From: an uncultured Alphaproteobacteria bacterium | Lineage (GTDB): Bacteria > Pseudomonadota > Alphaproteobacteria > Rhodobacterales > Rhodobacteraceae | Length of the DNA: 64,000 bases | Assembly (NCBI GenBank): GCA_902578545.1 | Contig: CACHDI010000001.1 | Coordinates: forward strand, 124,001-188,000 | Direction: 5' to 3' | Translations under genes and position numbers: made by a program | Notes under the pieces: model-generated | The model's database searches: none | The model's input: only the letters and a program-made list of their open reading frames with translations | What the model was told of the DNA's origin: nothing | Shown: piece after piece, positions 8,893 to 17,547 of the stretch | Numbering within the stretch: the first letter of the stretch is position 1 | How the letters are laid out: the number at the start of each line of letters is the position of its first letter

Positions 8893-9863
8893 ATACTCAA
8901 AATGAAAATAGTAATAAATTTTTTTCGAGATTTTTAATTAACTATGGACAGGAGCTTGTTTTACTTGCCTCCATTATAATTTTATTTGTCGTTGTATCAC
9001 AGGTTAATCATAGATTTTTAGGCGGAAATAATCTTAATACGATTTTTGCAGGTAATGCTTATATCGGAGTTGCTGCTATTGGGATGTCTATACTTATAAT
9101 CACTGGTAATATTGACGTTTCAGTTGGTGCTCTTATAGGTGTTTTAGCCACAATTTGCGGAACTCTAGCTGTTTCAGGTTACCCTATTTGGTTTGCATGG
9201 ACAGCACCCATTTTGGTGGGTATTGCTGTGAATTCTCTTGTTGGAATTATTGTAGCATATGCAGGAATACCTTCTATTGTAGTTACCCTTGGTATGATGT
9301 CTATCTTAAGGGGTGGTTTAATAAGTGTTACAGGGGGTGATTGGATCACTGACATGCCAGAAGGGTTCTTTTTAGCTCAACAAGATTTTATGGGAATAAG
9401 AGTCCCGTTATTAGCATTAATATTCTTTACGATTCTTATGTTTTATATAATGAGTAACACGACATGGGGAAGATCACTTTATGCAATTGGGGGCAATCCT
9501 GAAGCAGCTAGAACATCAGGTATAGATCTAAAAAAAGGTGTTGTAATAGCTTTTGCTGTGCATGGTATGTTTGTTGGGTTATCAACTATTTTATTCGCAA
9601 CTCAACTCAATATTATTCAATCGACAGTTCCACCAAATCTTGAACTTACGGTAATTACGGCCTCTGTAATTGGGGGAGTTTCGATCATGGGAGGCACCGG
9701 TACGGTTATTGGTTCATCATTAGCTACAATTTTATTCGCTGCTATTGGGTCATCTTTAATATTTATAGGAGTTTCTGCTTATTGGCTAAGAGCTATAATG
9801 GGGATTTTGATACTATGTACAGTCTTGGCTGATATGGCTAGAAGAAGAAGAGTGGTATCATGA
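8889..9863 (+). CDS. sugar ABC transporter permease (RbsC/RhaP type)
   Basis: Integral inner-membrane permease of 324 residues with many hydrophobic helices, starting with a segment near residues 20-40. The family blocks TGNIDVSVGAL, TTWGRSLYAIGGNPEAARTSG and GGVSIMGGTGTV are clear. It pairs with the following permease to form the heterodimeric channel. It overlaps the ATPase gene and the next permease gene by 4 bp each, so the three are expected to be made in a fixed ratio. Confidence 0.87.
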   Translation: MNTQNENSNKFFSRFLINYGQELVLLASIIILFVVVSQVNHRFLGGNNLNTIFAGNAYIGVAAIGMSILIITGNIDVSVGALIGVLATICGTLAVSGYPIWFAWTAPILVGIAVNSLVGIIVAYAGIPSIVVTLGMMSILRGGLISVTGGDWITDMPEGFFLAQQDFMGIRVPLLALIFFTILMFYIMSNTTWGRSLYAIGGNPEAARTSGIDLKKGVVIAFAVHGMFVGLSTILFATQLNIIQSTVPPNLELTVITASVIGGVSIMGGTGTVIGSSLATILFAAIGSSLIFIGVSAYWLRAIMGILILCTVLADMARRRRVVS

Positions 9864-10804
9864 GGATGAAATCCATATTTAGACATGAAACAATCTTATT
9901 TTTAGTAGTTATTGTCGCTTTGGTAATTCTTTCAATACAGGCTGAACAATTCGCAACTATTGATAATTTGCTTAATCAAGGTCGTTTTTTAACCGAGGTC
10001 AGCCTTGTAGCTTTAATAATGACATTTGTTATTGTGACAGGTGGAATTGACCTATCTGTTGGTTCAATATTGGGACTTTCAGCTATAGTTTTAGGTGTTG
10101 CCTGGAAAAAGCTAGGTTTACCATTACCATTAGCTATATTAGTAGCTTTGAGTGTCGGAACTTTGGCTGGTTTATTTAATGGTATAATTATTACTCGTTT
10201 TAAAGTTCCTCCTTTGATTGCAACACTTGCAACATTAGCACTTTACAGAGGGCTAGCTGAAGGGATTAGTCAGGCTAGGTCAATTAGAGGTTATCCAGAG
10301 TGGTTTTTTATATTGGGACAAGGAGAGTTTTTTGGTATACCTACACAATTATGGATTGTAGCTTTTTTTACTCTTCTTACGGGATTTATTCTTACCTATA
10401 CAACTTGGGGTAGAGCAACTTATGCAATAGGTGCAAACGAAACTGCTGCACGATTTTCTGGCATAGCTGTGGATAAAACTAAATTATTCATTTATGCAGC
10501 CTCAGGTTTTGCTGCGTCATTAGCAGCTATTATTTTTGTTTCTAGAGTTTCAACAACTCGTTCTGATATGGGAATGGGATTAGAACTTGACGCTATAACT
10601 GCAGTAGTTCTAGGGGGGACTAGTATTTTTGGGGGTAAGGGGACAATAGTGGGTACTTTTTTTGGTTTAATACTTATACAGATACTCAAGAATGGATTAT
10701 CCTTAGCTGGGGTAAAATCAGATGGTACTTACATTGCAATAGGGTTGGTCTTAATATTAACTCTATTAATCAGTAACCTATTTAATCGAAATAGCGAGGG
10801 TTAA
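9860..10804 (+). CDS. sugar ABC transporter permease (RbsC/RhaQ type)
   Basis: Second permease subunit, 314 residues, with a hydrophobic N-terminal helix, the block VTGGIDLSVGSILG, the motif TTWGRATYAIGANETAARFSG and LGGTSIFGGKGT. It is paralogous to the upstream permease, the usual two-permease arrangement of rhamnose and AI-2-like importers. It starts inside the end of the preceding gene (ATGA overlap). A 71-bp gap with a good ribosome binding site (GGGAG) then precedes the binding-protein gene. Confidence 0.87.
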   Translation: MRMKSIFRHETILFLVVIVALVILSIQAEQFATIDNLLNQGRFLTEVSLVALIMTFVIVTGGIDLSVGSILGLSAIVLGVAWKKLGLPLPLAILVALSVGTLAGLFNGIIITRFKVPPLIATLATLALYRGLAEGISQARSIRGYPEWFFILGQGEFFGIPTQLWIVAFFTLLTGFILTYTTWGRATYAIGANETAARFSGIAVDKTKLFIYAASGFAASLAAIIFVSRVSTTRSDMGMGLELDAITAVVLGGTSIFGGKGTIVGTFFGLILIQILKNGLSLAGVKSDGTYIAIGLVLILTLLISNLFNRNSEG

Positions 10805-10875
10805 ATATGGGAAAAATAAATCGCTATAAAATTAAGTATAGTAATTATTAACTATTTAAAAAATGGGAGAATGAT

Positions 10876-11976
10876 ATGAAAAAATACTTATTATTAATAT
10901 CAGGGTTATTATTTAGTAGCTCATTAGCTTTAGCAGGAGATTGGACAGGTGGAGATGACTTACCCACAAATCCATTGCCATGTAGTGGACCTGCACCGGC
11001 AGGTGAAGCCAAGCCATACGATGGTGGATCTCCAACTGGGGCACCTAATAGAAAAGGTAAAACAATAACAGTTGTCGATGTACCAAAACTAGTTGGTATT
11101 GGATATTTTTCTGCCACTACAAAGGGTATCTTGGATGCTGCCGCAGAAATGGGTAGTATGAATGCTAAAACAGATGGACCTTCAGAGGCTAATATAGACG
11201 ATCAAATTACTCTAATAGATAACTACATTACTCAAGGTGTTGACGGAGTTCTATTTGCAGCTAATGACCCTGGAGCAATTGCACCAGTTCTTAAGAAAGC
11301 GTTAAGCAAAGGAATTAATGTGGTCGGTTATGATGCTAACTCAGATCCTGATGCAAGACAATGGTTTGTAAATCAGGCTGAATTTAATGGTATTGCAAAA
11401 TCATTGGTTGATAATATGGCTAGAGAGATTGGTGGCTCTGGTGGAGTAGCGATTGTGACTTCTACATTTACTACTCCAAACCAAGCGAGGTGGATTGCTG
11501 AAATGGAAGCTTACAGCAATAAGTGCCATCCTAAGCTTGAATGGTTAGAGACTGTAGAGGCGCAGGAAGATAATATCCTTTCCTTTAATCAAGCCAATAC
11601 CCTTATCAATAAATATGGAAGCGATCTAAAAGGGATCTATGGTATGACAAGTGTTGCTACTCCAGCTTCTGCAGACGCAGTTACCCAAGCCAATCAATGT
11701 GGTAATATTGCTGTTGTAGGACTTGCAACTCCTAATGCTATGAAACCTTATGTTAATAGTGGTTGTGTAGAATCAGTTGTTTTATGGAATCCTGTAGACT
11801 TAGGTTATGCGGCTGCCTATGTGTTGCGAGCTGTTGCAGATGGTGACTTAAAACCTGGTGCAACTTCTGTTAATGCTGGAAAACTAGGAGAATTACAAGT
11901 CATAAATGGAAGTGAAATACTTCTTGGAGCACCTTATACTTTTAATAAGGGCAACATAAACGACTTTGATTTCTAA
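10876..11976 (+). CDS. periplasmic sugar-binding protein, RhaS/LsrB-like
   Basis: 366-residue periplasmic solute receptor. A Sec signal peptide covers residues 1 to about 21 (cleavage near ALA-GDW). The mature protein has a periplasmic-binding-protein type 1 fold. The C-terminal segment with VVLWNPVDLGYAAAYV and LLGAPYTFNKGNI resembles rhamnose and AI-2 receptors. A Gly/Pro-rich linker (about residues 25-60) precedes the first domain. It follows the two permeases in the same direction and has a GGGAG ribosome binding site 6 bp before its ATG. A stable hairpin follows its stop, which may raise the level of this message over its neighbours. L-rhamnose is the likeliest ligand from context. Confidence 0.82.
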   Translation: MKKYLLLISGLLFSSSLALAGDWTGGDDLPTNPLPCSGPAPAGEAKPYDGGSPTGAPNRKGKTITVVDVPKLVGIGYFSATTKGILDAAAEMGSMNAKTDGPSEANIDDQITLIDNYITQGVDGVLFAANDPGAIAPVLKKALSKGINVVGYDANSDPDARQWFVNQAEFNGIAKSLVDNMAREIGGSGGVAIVTSTFTTPNQARWIAEMEAYSNKCHPKLEWLETVEAQEDNILSFNQANTLINKYGSDLKGIYGMTSVATPASADAVTQANQCGNIAVVGLATPNAMKPYVNSGCVESVVLWNPVDLGYAAAYVLRAVADGDLKPGATSVNAGKLGELQVINGSEILLGAPYTFNKGNINDFDF

Positions 11977-11995
11977 AGTATAACTTTTTCAATTT

Positions 11996-12020
11996 GTGTC
12001 GGCAAATAAATTGCCGGCAC
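11996..12020 (+). other. RNA hairpin after the binding-protein gene
   Basis: GTGTCGGCAA (11996-12005) pairs with TTGCCGGCAC (12011-12020) across a 5-nt ATAAA loop. The result is a 10-bp stem with a single G-U wobble, unusually GC-rich for this genome. It starts 19 nt after the receptor stop codon and 38 nt before the epimerase start. A short T-run follows about 12 nt later, too distant for a classic terminator. It is most likely a 3' stabiliser or partial terminator giving excess binding protein. Confidence 0.6.
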
Positions 12021-12058
12021 ATACGAATGAAATTTTTTCTGTTTTTAGAGGATTTTTA

Positions 12059-12907
12059 ATGCAAGGTTTTGGTGTTCATACCAGTATGTGGACAATGAAA
12101 TGGGACAGAAATGGCGCTGAAAGTGCCATTCAGGGTGCTATTGATTATAGTATGGATTTCTTAGAAATTGCATTATTAGATGCCCCATCAGTTGATCCTA
12201 TTCATACTAGAAATCTTTTAGAAAAAAACGAAATTAAAGCTGTGTGTTCTCTGGGATTACCTGAACCTGTATGGCCTTCAAAAAATCCAGATGATGCAAT
12301 TGAATTTTTAAAAGTAGTGATAGATACTACAAAAGAAATGGGAGCAGAAGCAGTTTCTGGTGTAACTTATGGTGGGATAGGAGAAAGGTCAGGTTTCCCG
12401 CCAACAGACACAGAGATTTCAAATGTTGCTCGTTGCCTTGAAATTTCAGCAAATTATGCCAAATCAAAGGGTATTCTTTTTGGTATCGAACCAGTTAATA
12501 GATATGAAACACACATTATTAACACCGCTTGGCAGGCTAGAGAATTAATTGAAAGGATTGGTTCAGATAATATCTTCATCCATTTAGATACTTACCATAT
12601 GAATATAGAGGAAAAAGGTGCTGCAAACGGAATTTTAGCTGCCCGAGAATATCTCAAGTACATTCATCTTTCTGAAAGTGATAGAGGTACTCCAGGAGAA
12701 GGATGTTGCGATTGGGATGAAATTTTTGCAACTTTAGCAGCAATAAATTTTAAAGGAGGACTTGCAATGGAAAGCTTCATAAATATGCCTCCTGAAATTT
12801 CTTATGGATTATCTATATGGAGGCCAGTCGCTAAAAATTTTAAAGAGGTAATGGATAAAGGGCTTCCCTTTTTAAAAAATAAATCACAACAATATGGCTT
12901 AATTTGA
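12059..12907 (+). CDS. D-tagatose/D-psicose 3-epimerase-family TIM-barrel protein
   Basis: 282-residue xylose-isomerase-like TIM barrel. The metal-binding set expected for ketose 3-epimerases is present: Glu144 (FGIEPVNRYE), Asp177 (HLDTYH), His203 (IHLSES) and Glu238 (AMESF). The family interconverts free ketohexoses at C3. The ATG at 12059 is preferred. It gives the canonical N-terminus MQGFGVHTSMW and is preceded by AGAGGA, whereas a longer reading from GTG 11996 would translate the hairpin. It follows the importer genes on the same strand and converges with the mutarotase gene. The substrate is not determined. Related hydroxypyruvate or inosose isomerases are alternatives. Confidence 0.78.
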   Translation: MQGFGVHTSMWTMKWDRNGAESAIQGAIDYSMDFLEIALLDAPSVDPIHTRNLLEKNEIKAVCSLGLPEPVWPSKNPDDAIEFLKVVIDTTKEMGAEAVSGVTYGGIGERSGFPPTDTEISNVARCLEISANYAKSKGILFGIEPVNRYETHIINTAWQARELIERIGSDNIFIHLDTYHMNIEEKGAANGILAAREYLKYIHLSESDRGTPGEGCCDWDEIFATLAAINFKGGLAMESFINMPPEISYGLSIWRPVAKNFKEVMDKGLPFLKNKSQQYGLI

Positions 12908-12917
12908 GTTACTATAA

Positions 12918-13256
12918 TTAATTCATATGAAACATTAGTTTAAGATCTTTAACTTTTGGTGAATTGTCCTTATTAGTAATCATGATATCTCCCATAAAAT
13001 GCCACCATTTTTGCATAATATTATTCTTTGGTAATTCACTCATTTTGTGATTTTTCAATCTATACAAAACAGCAAACAAAACATTTTTTTCTTCATCCAA
13101 AAAAATTGAGTAATCCCTGATTCCTGTTTCTCTTAAAAGAGAAACAAGCTCTGGCCAAATTTCATCGTGCCTCTTTTTATACTCTGATTTAAATCCTGGT
13201 TTCAAATTCATTGTGAAAGCAATTTTCTCTAGATTTTCATTTTTTTTATTATTCAT
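12918..13256 (-). CDS. rhaM: L-rhamnose mutarotase
   Basis: Small cytoplasmic protein of 112 residues in the RhaM/RhaU family, which interconverts the alpha and beta anomers of L-rhamnose for the isomerase. Recognisable blocks are MNLKPGFKSEYKKRHDEIWPE, the IRDYSIFLD region and MQKWWHFMGDIM. The ATG has AAAAGG six bases upstream. It is a lone leftward gene between two rightward ones: its 3' end converges 10 bp from the epimerase stop and it diverges from the second RhaK copy. Its presence strongly supports L-rhamnose as one substrate of the island. Confidence 0.86.
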   Translation of the reverse strand: MNNKKNENLEKIAFTMNLKPGFKSEYKKRHDEIWPELVSLLRETGIRDYSIFLDEEKNVLFAVLYRLKNHKMSELPKNNIMQKWWHFMGDIMITNKDNSPKVKDLKLMFHMN

Positions 13257-13350
13257 TTTAAACCTTTTAATTTATATATTTTTTTTTTGTTTTATTATAA
13301 ATTTTATTTTTCAGATTTTTTCTTACCAAGGTTTATAAATTGAAATTTTT

Positions 13351-14736
13351 ATGAATAAAACCCAAAACATAGCCATAATTGATATAGGGAAAACTAATAT
13401 TAAAATAGTATTAGTCAATTTAAATTCTTTTACTGAATTAATTGTATTAAGTGAGCCAAACGTAGTGGCAAACAAAGGATTATACCCTCATTATGATACG
13501 GATAAATTATGGAAATTTATAAAGTCATCTTTAGGAACACTTTATAGAAGATATTCTTTTGAGGCTATAACAGTTACTACCCATGGAGCTGCAGTGGCAC
13601 TTATTGATAAAAATGGAAGATTAATTTTACCAATTATTGATTATGAATTTGATGGACCAGATACTTTATGTAAAGATTATGAAAAAATAAGACCAAATTT
13701 TAAGGAAACTGGAACTCCTAAAGCACCATTGGGAGTTGTGATTGGAGCACAAATTTTTTGGCAAAAAAAATTTTTTCCTCAAAGTTTTAAAAGTTTAAAA
13801 TCAATTATTACTTATCCGCAATATTGGGTTGGTCTTTTAACAGGTAAGTGGTGTACGGAAGTCTCTTACTTGGGTTGTCATAGCGATTTGTGGCTTCCTT
13901 TTAAAAATAGATTCTCAAGCCTAGTTACTGATCTTGGAATAAATAAAAGAATTGCTTCAATTAGAAAAGCTAATGATATAATTGGTTCCATCTTGCCTAC
14001 CATAAATGAAGAATTAGGAATAAAAAAATCTATCCCTGTTTACTGTGGAATACACGACAGTAATGCATCACTTTTTCGGCATTTAATCGAACAAGATAAA
14101 CCCTTTTCGCTTGTAACTACAGGAACTTGGGTAATAATTATGTCAGTAGGGGGAGAAAAGAAAACTTTTAATCCTAATAAAGACATTCTAATTAATGTAG
14201 ACGCATTTGGTAATCCAGTTCCTTCTGCTAGGTTTATGGGAGGAAGAGAATTTGAAATAGTAACTAAAAATATTTCTATAAAACCAACAGCAGTGGACAT
14301 TACGTCAGTATTTAATAAATCTATTTTTCTTTTTCCTGCTTTGGTCCCTCAGTACGGACCTTTTAAAGGTCGAGAATCGCATTGGTCAATTTCAGAAAAT
14401 AAGATCAATGAAGGAGAAAAAGTAGTTGCTGTTTCTTATTATCTAGCAATGGTAACTTTGGTATCTTTAGAGGCTTTAGGTGCTAAAGGTTCAATAATAA
14501 TTGAGGGTCCATTTACAAGAAATAAATTTTATCTGGATTTAATGGCAACAGTTTTGGAAGCTGATTTATATTTATCTGAGGGATCTTTAACTGGAACATC
14601 AATTGGTTCCACACTTTTAATAAATAATAATACCAGTAATTTATATAAAATTAAAAAATATAATAATCCAGAAGGTGAATATAAACAAAATTTGATAAAT
14701 TACTCAAAAAAATGGAAGCAATTAGTTAATAAATAA
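13351..14736 (+). CDS. rhaK: rhamnulokinase-like FGGY kinase (second copy)
   Basis: 461-residue paralogue of the kinase at 5816-7171. It has IIDIGKTNIK at 9-18, TTHGAAVAL near 76-84, the catalytic-base region GIHDSNAS with Asp236, TTGTWVIIM and RFMGGREF. It heads a rightward cluster with the unfused RhaD aldolase and a xylulokinase-like kinase, so it probably makes the ketose 1-phosphate cleaved by that aldolase. The 94-bp spacer to the divergent mutarotase gene is almost pure A/T. No strong ribosome binding site is close to the ATG (AAGG lies about 19 bp upstream). Confidence 0.78.
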   Translation: MNKTQNIAIIDIGKTNIKIVLVNLNSFTELIVLSEPNVVANKGLYPHYDTDKLWKFIKSSLGTLYRRYSFEAITVTTHGAAVALIDKNGRLILPIIDYEFDGPDTLCKDYEKIRPNFKETGTPKAPLGVVIGAQIFWQKKFFPQSFKSLKSIITYPQYWVGLLTGKWCTEVSYLGCHSDLWLPFKNRFSSLVTDLGINKRIASIRKANDIIGSILPTINEELGIKKSIPVYCGIHDSNASLFRHLIEQDKPFSLVTTGTWVIIMSVGGEKKTFNPNKDILINVDAFGNPVPSARFMGGREFEIVTKNISIKPTAVDITSVFNKSIFLFPALVPQYGPFKGRESHWSISENKINEGEKVVAVSYYLAMVTLVSLEALGAKGSIIIEGPFTRNKFYLDLMATVLEADLYLSEGSLTGTSIGSTLLINNNTSNLYKIKKYNNPEGEYKQNLINYSKKWKQLVNK

Positions 14737-14789
14737 CTTAATGTTTTTAGAGCTTTGGTTAATAAAGACTTAAAAAAAGGTAATATAAA

Positions 14790-15647
14790 ATGATAGGATT
14801 TAAACATCCTTTAAAGTGTGTGGAAAGCCTCGCTCCTATTACTCGGTTATGTTGGGAAATGGGTTGGAACGAAATTAATGGGGGGAATATTAGTTGGCGA
14901 TTATCAAATGAACATATTGATAATGTCCTGAAGCAAATTGTCAAAATTGATGAAGATTTTATAAAACTTTCAAAACCACAACCAACTTTAGATGGTGAAT
15001 ATTTTTTAGTTACTGGTTCAGGTAAATATTTTCGTCATGCAATTGAAAAGACTGATGAAGTTTTTGGAATTGTTCAAATTAAAGATGGTGGTAACAGTTA
15101 TCAAAAAATATGGGGATTTAAAGGGGGCGGTAAACCCACCTCTGAATTTGCAACTCATCTAACAGGGCATTCGATAAGAAAAAGACAATCTAAGGGAAGA
15201 GAAGAAGTTATTTTACATTGCCACCCACCTGAATTTATAATTTTAAGTTTTTTAATGCCACTTGACTCTTCTCTTTTAAGTTTAGCGTTATGGAAGACAA
15301 TGCCTGAATGCATTGTTTTTTTTCCTGATGGTATAAGGGTAGTTCCTCCTATATTACCGGGAACTAATAAAATAGCAGATGCGTCTGCCATTGAACTTGA
15401 GAAAAGTAGAATTATTTCTTGGAGCCATCATGGAATTTTTGTTTCTGAGGAAAGTCCAGATGCAGTATTTTCGTTAGTAGAAACTATTGAAAAGGCATCA
15501 GCTATGCAAAGAAAAATTATTGCTGCTGGTGGTGCTAAGCAGACGATAAGTTTACAATTATTAAGAGAATTAACAGATGCAACTGAAAATATTAGAGTGT
15601 GCGATCCAGATATTTTGATTAAAGAAGAAAAAAAATCAAATTTATGA
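14790..15647 (+). CDS. rhaD: rhamnulose-1-phosphate aldolase, unfused E. coli RhaD type
   Basis: 285-residue class II aldolase resembling E. coli RhaD along its length. It shows GWNEINGGNISWRL, LVTGSGKYFR, catalytic Glu119 (PTSEF), zinc ligands His143 and His145 (LHCHPP) and His214 (WSHHGIF), plus the C-terminal GAKQTIS block. It should cleave L-rhamnulose 1-phosphate, or a close 6-deoxyketose or pentulose analogue, to DHAP and an aldehyde. AAAGG stands 8-9 bp before the ATG. It lies between two FGGY kinases on the same strand. Reaction type is duplicated by the fused aldolase at 3665-5767, which has very different sequence and architecture. Confidence 0.87.
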   Translation: MIGFKHPLKCVESLAPITRLCWEMGWNEINGGNISWRLSNEHIDNVLKQIVKIDEDFIKLSKPQPTLDGEYFLVTGSGKYFRHAIEKTDEVFGIVQIKDGGNSYQKIWGFKGGGKPTSEFATHLTGHSIRKRQSKGREEVILHCHPPEFIILSFLMPLDSSLLSLALWKTMPECIVFFPDGIRVVPPILPGTNKIADASAIELEKSRIISWSHHGIFVSEESPDAVFSLVETIEKASAMQRKIIAAGGAKQTISLQLLRELTDATENIRVCDPDILIKEEKKSNL

Positions 15648-15665
15648 CTTCTTGGGAGATTTCAA

Positions 15666-17153
15666 ATGAATAAAAAATTATATCTTGGAGTAGATGTTGG
15701 TACTTATGAAACAAAAGGCGTGTTAGTTGATGCTAAAGGCATTGTTTATAGTCAAAAATCTATAAAGCATGAAATGACAATACCAAAACCTGGTTGGGCA
15801 GAGCACTCCCCCGATGATGTTTGGTGGGGCGATTTCGTAAACATAGCTAGGCAACTTTTAAATGATAAAGATATTTCTCCTGATCAAATATCAAGTGTTG
15901 CAGTGAGCGCTATAGGTCCTTGTATGTTGCCAATAGATAAAGATGCTTCTCCATTATATTCAGGCGTTCTATATGGTGTTGATACCAGAGCAACAGAAGA
16001 AATTAATTATTTAAATTACAAAATTGGAGCAGATAAAATATTTAAGTTTGGTGGGAATGCTCTTACTTCACAGTCAATAGGACCAAAAATTTTGTGGCTA
16101 AAAAATAATCACTTTGAAATTTATAATAAAGCCGCAAAAATAGTTACTTCTACTACATTCATTGTTCAAAAACTGACTGATCAATGTGTAATAGATCATT
16201 ACACTGCTGCGAATTTTACCCCTCTTTATGATAAATCATCACTTAAATGGAGCAATGAACTTTCAGAAGAGATTATTGATATTACAAAACTACCAGAACT
16301 TAAATGGTCAACTGATATTGCTGGTTATTTAACTAAAAAAGCCTCTGCAGAAACAGGCTTACCTATTGGTATACCAGTTACTGTGGGTACAATAGATGCA
16401 GCAGCGGAAGCTGTAAGCGTTGGTGTTAGGCAAGCCGGTGACATGATGGTCATGTATGGTTCAACAATGTTTTTTATTGGTATATGTGAGGGCAATAAAT
16501 CTGAACAGTCTTTATGGTCTGCTCCTTGGCTTTTTGAAAATGAATTTGCATTGATGGCAGGCACCTCAACTAGTGGGACTATTACACAATGGTTTAAAAA
16601 AGAATTTGCAAAAGACTTAGATTCAGATGAAGCTTTGCAAATATTATCAGAAATGGCTGAAAAAAGCCCAATTGGTTCAAAAAATTTAATTACACTTCCT
16701 TACTTTTCTGGAGAAAGAACTCCTATTCAAGATCCTAATGCTTGTGGAATAATATTTGGGCTCAATCTTACTCATAAGAGAGAAGATATTTATAGATCTA
16801 TAATTGAAGGAATAAGTTATGGAGCTAATCATATTATAGAAACGTTTATGCAGTCTGATTTTATACCTAATAAACTATTTGCTGTCGGTGGAGGTGTAAA
16901 AAATAAGATATGGACTAGTTCAATTTCTAACATCTCATGCCTTAGTCAGGAATTAAAATCAAAAACTATTGGTGCATCTTATGGAAATTCTTTTTTAGCT
17001 GCTTTATCTCTAGGTGATGTAGGTATTTCAGATATTGATTCCTGGAATAAAACTAAAGATATTATAAAACCTAAACCTTCTGTAATTTATGAAGAACAAT
17101 TTAAAATCTTCAAAAAATTATATGAAAATAATAAAACAATTATTTCAAAATAA
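15666..17153 (+). CDS. FGGY-family kinase, xylulokinase-like
   Basis: 495-residue carbohydrate kinase with GVDVGTYETKG at 8-18, PGWAEHSPDDVWW at 42-54, the catalytic-base region GTIDAAAEA (Asp244), MYGSTMFF, PYFSGERTP and AVGGGVKN. Length and motif order fit the xylulokinase branch, close to uncharacterised rhizobial FGGY kinases. It starts 18 bp after the RhaD-type aldolase with a GGGAG ribosome binding site. It ends the rightward cluster, followed by a long non-coding stretch. Plausible products are D-xylulose 5-phosphate or a similar pentulose phosphate. The substrate cannot be read from the sequence. Confidence 0.75.
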   Translation: MNKKLYLGVDVGTYETKGVLVDAKGIVYSQKSIKHEMTIPKPGWAEHSPDDVWWGDFVNIARQLLNDKDISPDQISSVAVSAIGPCMLPIDKDASPLYSGVLYGVDTRATEEINYLNYKIGADKIFKFGGNALTSQSIGPKILWLKNNHFEIYNKAAKIVTSTTFIVQKLTDQCVIDHYTAANFTPLYDKSSLKWSNELSEEIIDITKLPELKWSTDIAGYLTKKASAETGLPIGIPVTVGTIDAAAEAVSVGVRQAGDMMVMYGSTMFFIGICEGNKSEQSLWSAPWLFENEFALMAGTSTSGTITQWFKKEFAKDLDSDEALQILSEMAEKSPIGSKNLITLPYFSGERTPIQDPNACGIIFGLNLTHKREDIYRSIIEGISYGANHIIETFMQSDFIPNKLFAVGGGVKNKIWTSSISNISCLSQELKSKTIGASYGNSFLAALSLGDVGISDIDSWNKTKDIIKPKPSVIYEEQFKIFKKLYENNKTIISK

Positions 17154-17547
17154 TGAGTCGCAAAAATAAATAACTAAAATATCAGTACATCCATAAAGAA
17201 TGTTTTTTTAATATTTCATATTGGAATTATTTTTAAAATTGGATCAATTAAATAAATACAAAAAATGTACAGGCGCAATAAAATCTTTAAAGTTTTTCGA
17301 GGGCAGAGTTATTCTCAAACCACTGATTTAAGTTCGGATTTTTAACACTTAAATAAAACATTCACTACCTAATTTTTTGAATAAACAAATAATAAAATTA
17401 AGTTTTTTTATTAAAAATACTAGTTAAAATAGTATGCTCATTATTAGATGATGATTAACAGTGCAATAATGGTAAATAATGTTCAACATAATTTAAAATA
17501 CTAAAATAAAAAAACCTCGGTCATTTAATATTTGGGAGTTATTCATT
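17154..17547. promoter_or_regulatory. 394-bp non-coding stretch with an inverted repeat before the DenD-like gene
   Basis: No open frame, RNA gene or gene remnant is recognisable here. The clearest structure is ATACTA (17417-17422) and TAGTAT (17430-17435) as inverted arms around a 7-bp spacer, lying 113-131 bp upstream of the following gene. That distance would allow an operator or upstream activator site. The following gene has GGGAG about 9 bp before its ATG, at the right end of this stretch. Confidence 0.4.

Noticed and set aside
8889-10804. Internal duplication or repeat between the two sugar permease genes
   Set aside because: They are related but normal paired subunits of this transporter family; no long nucleotide repeat is visible.
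11996-12058. Longer N-terminus for the epimerase starting at GTG 11996
   Set aside because: It would translate a strong hairpin, adds residues unlike the family, and ATG 12059 has an AGAGGA element at proper spacing.
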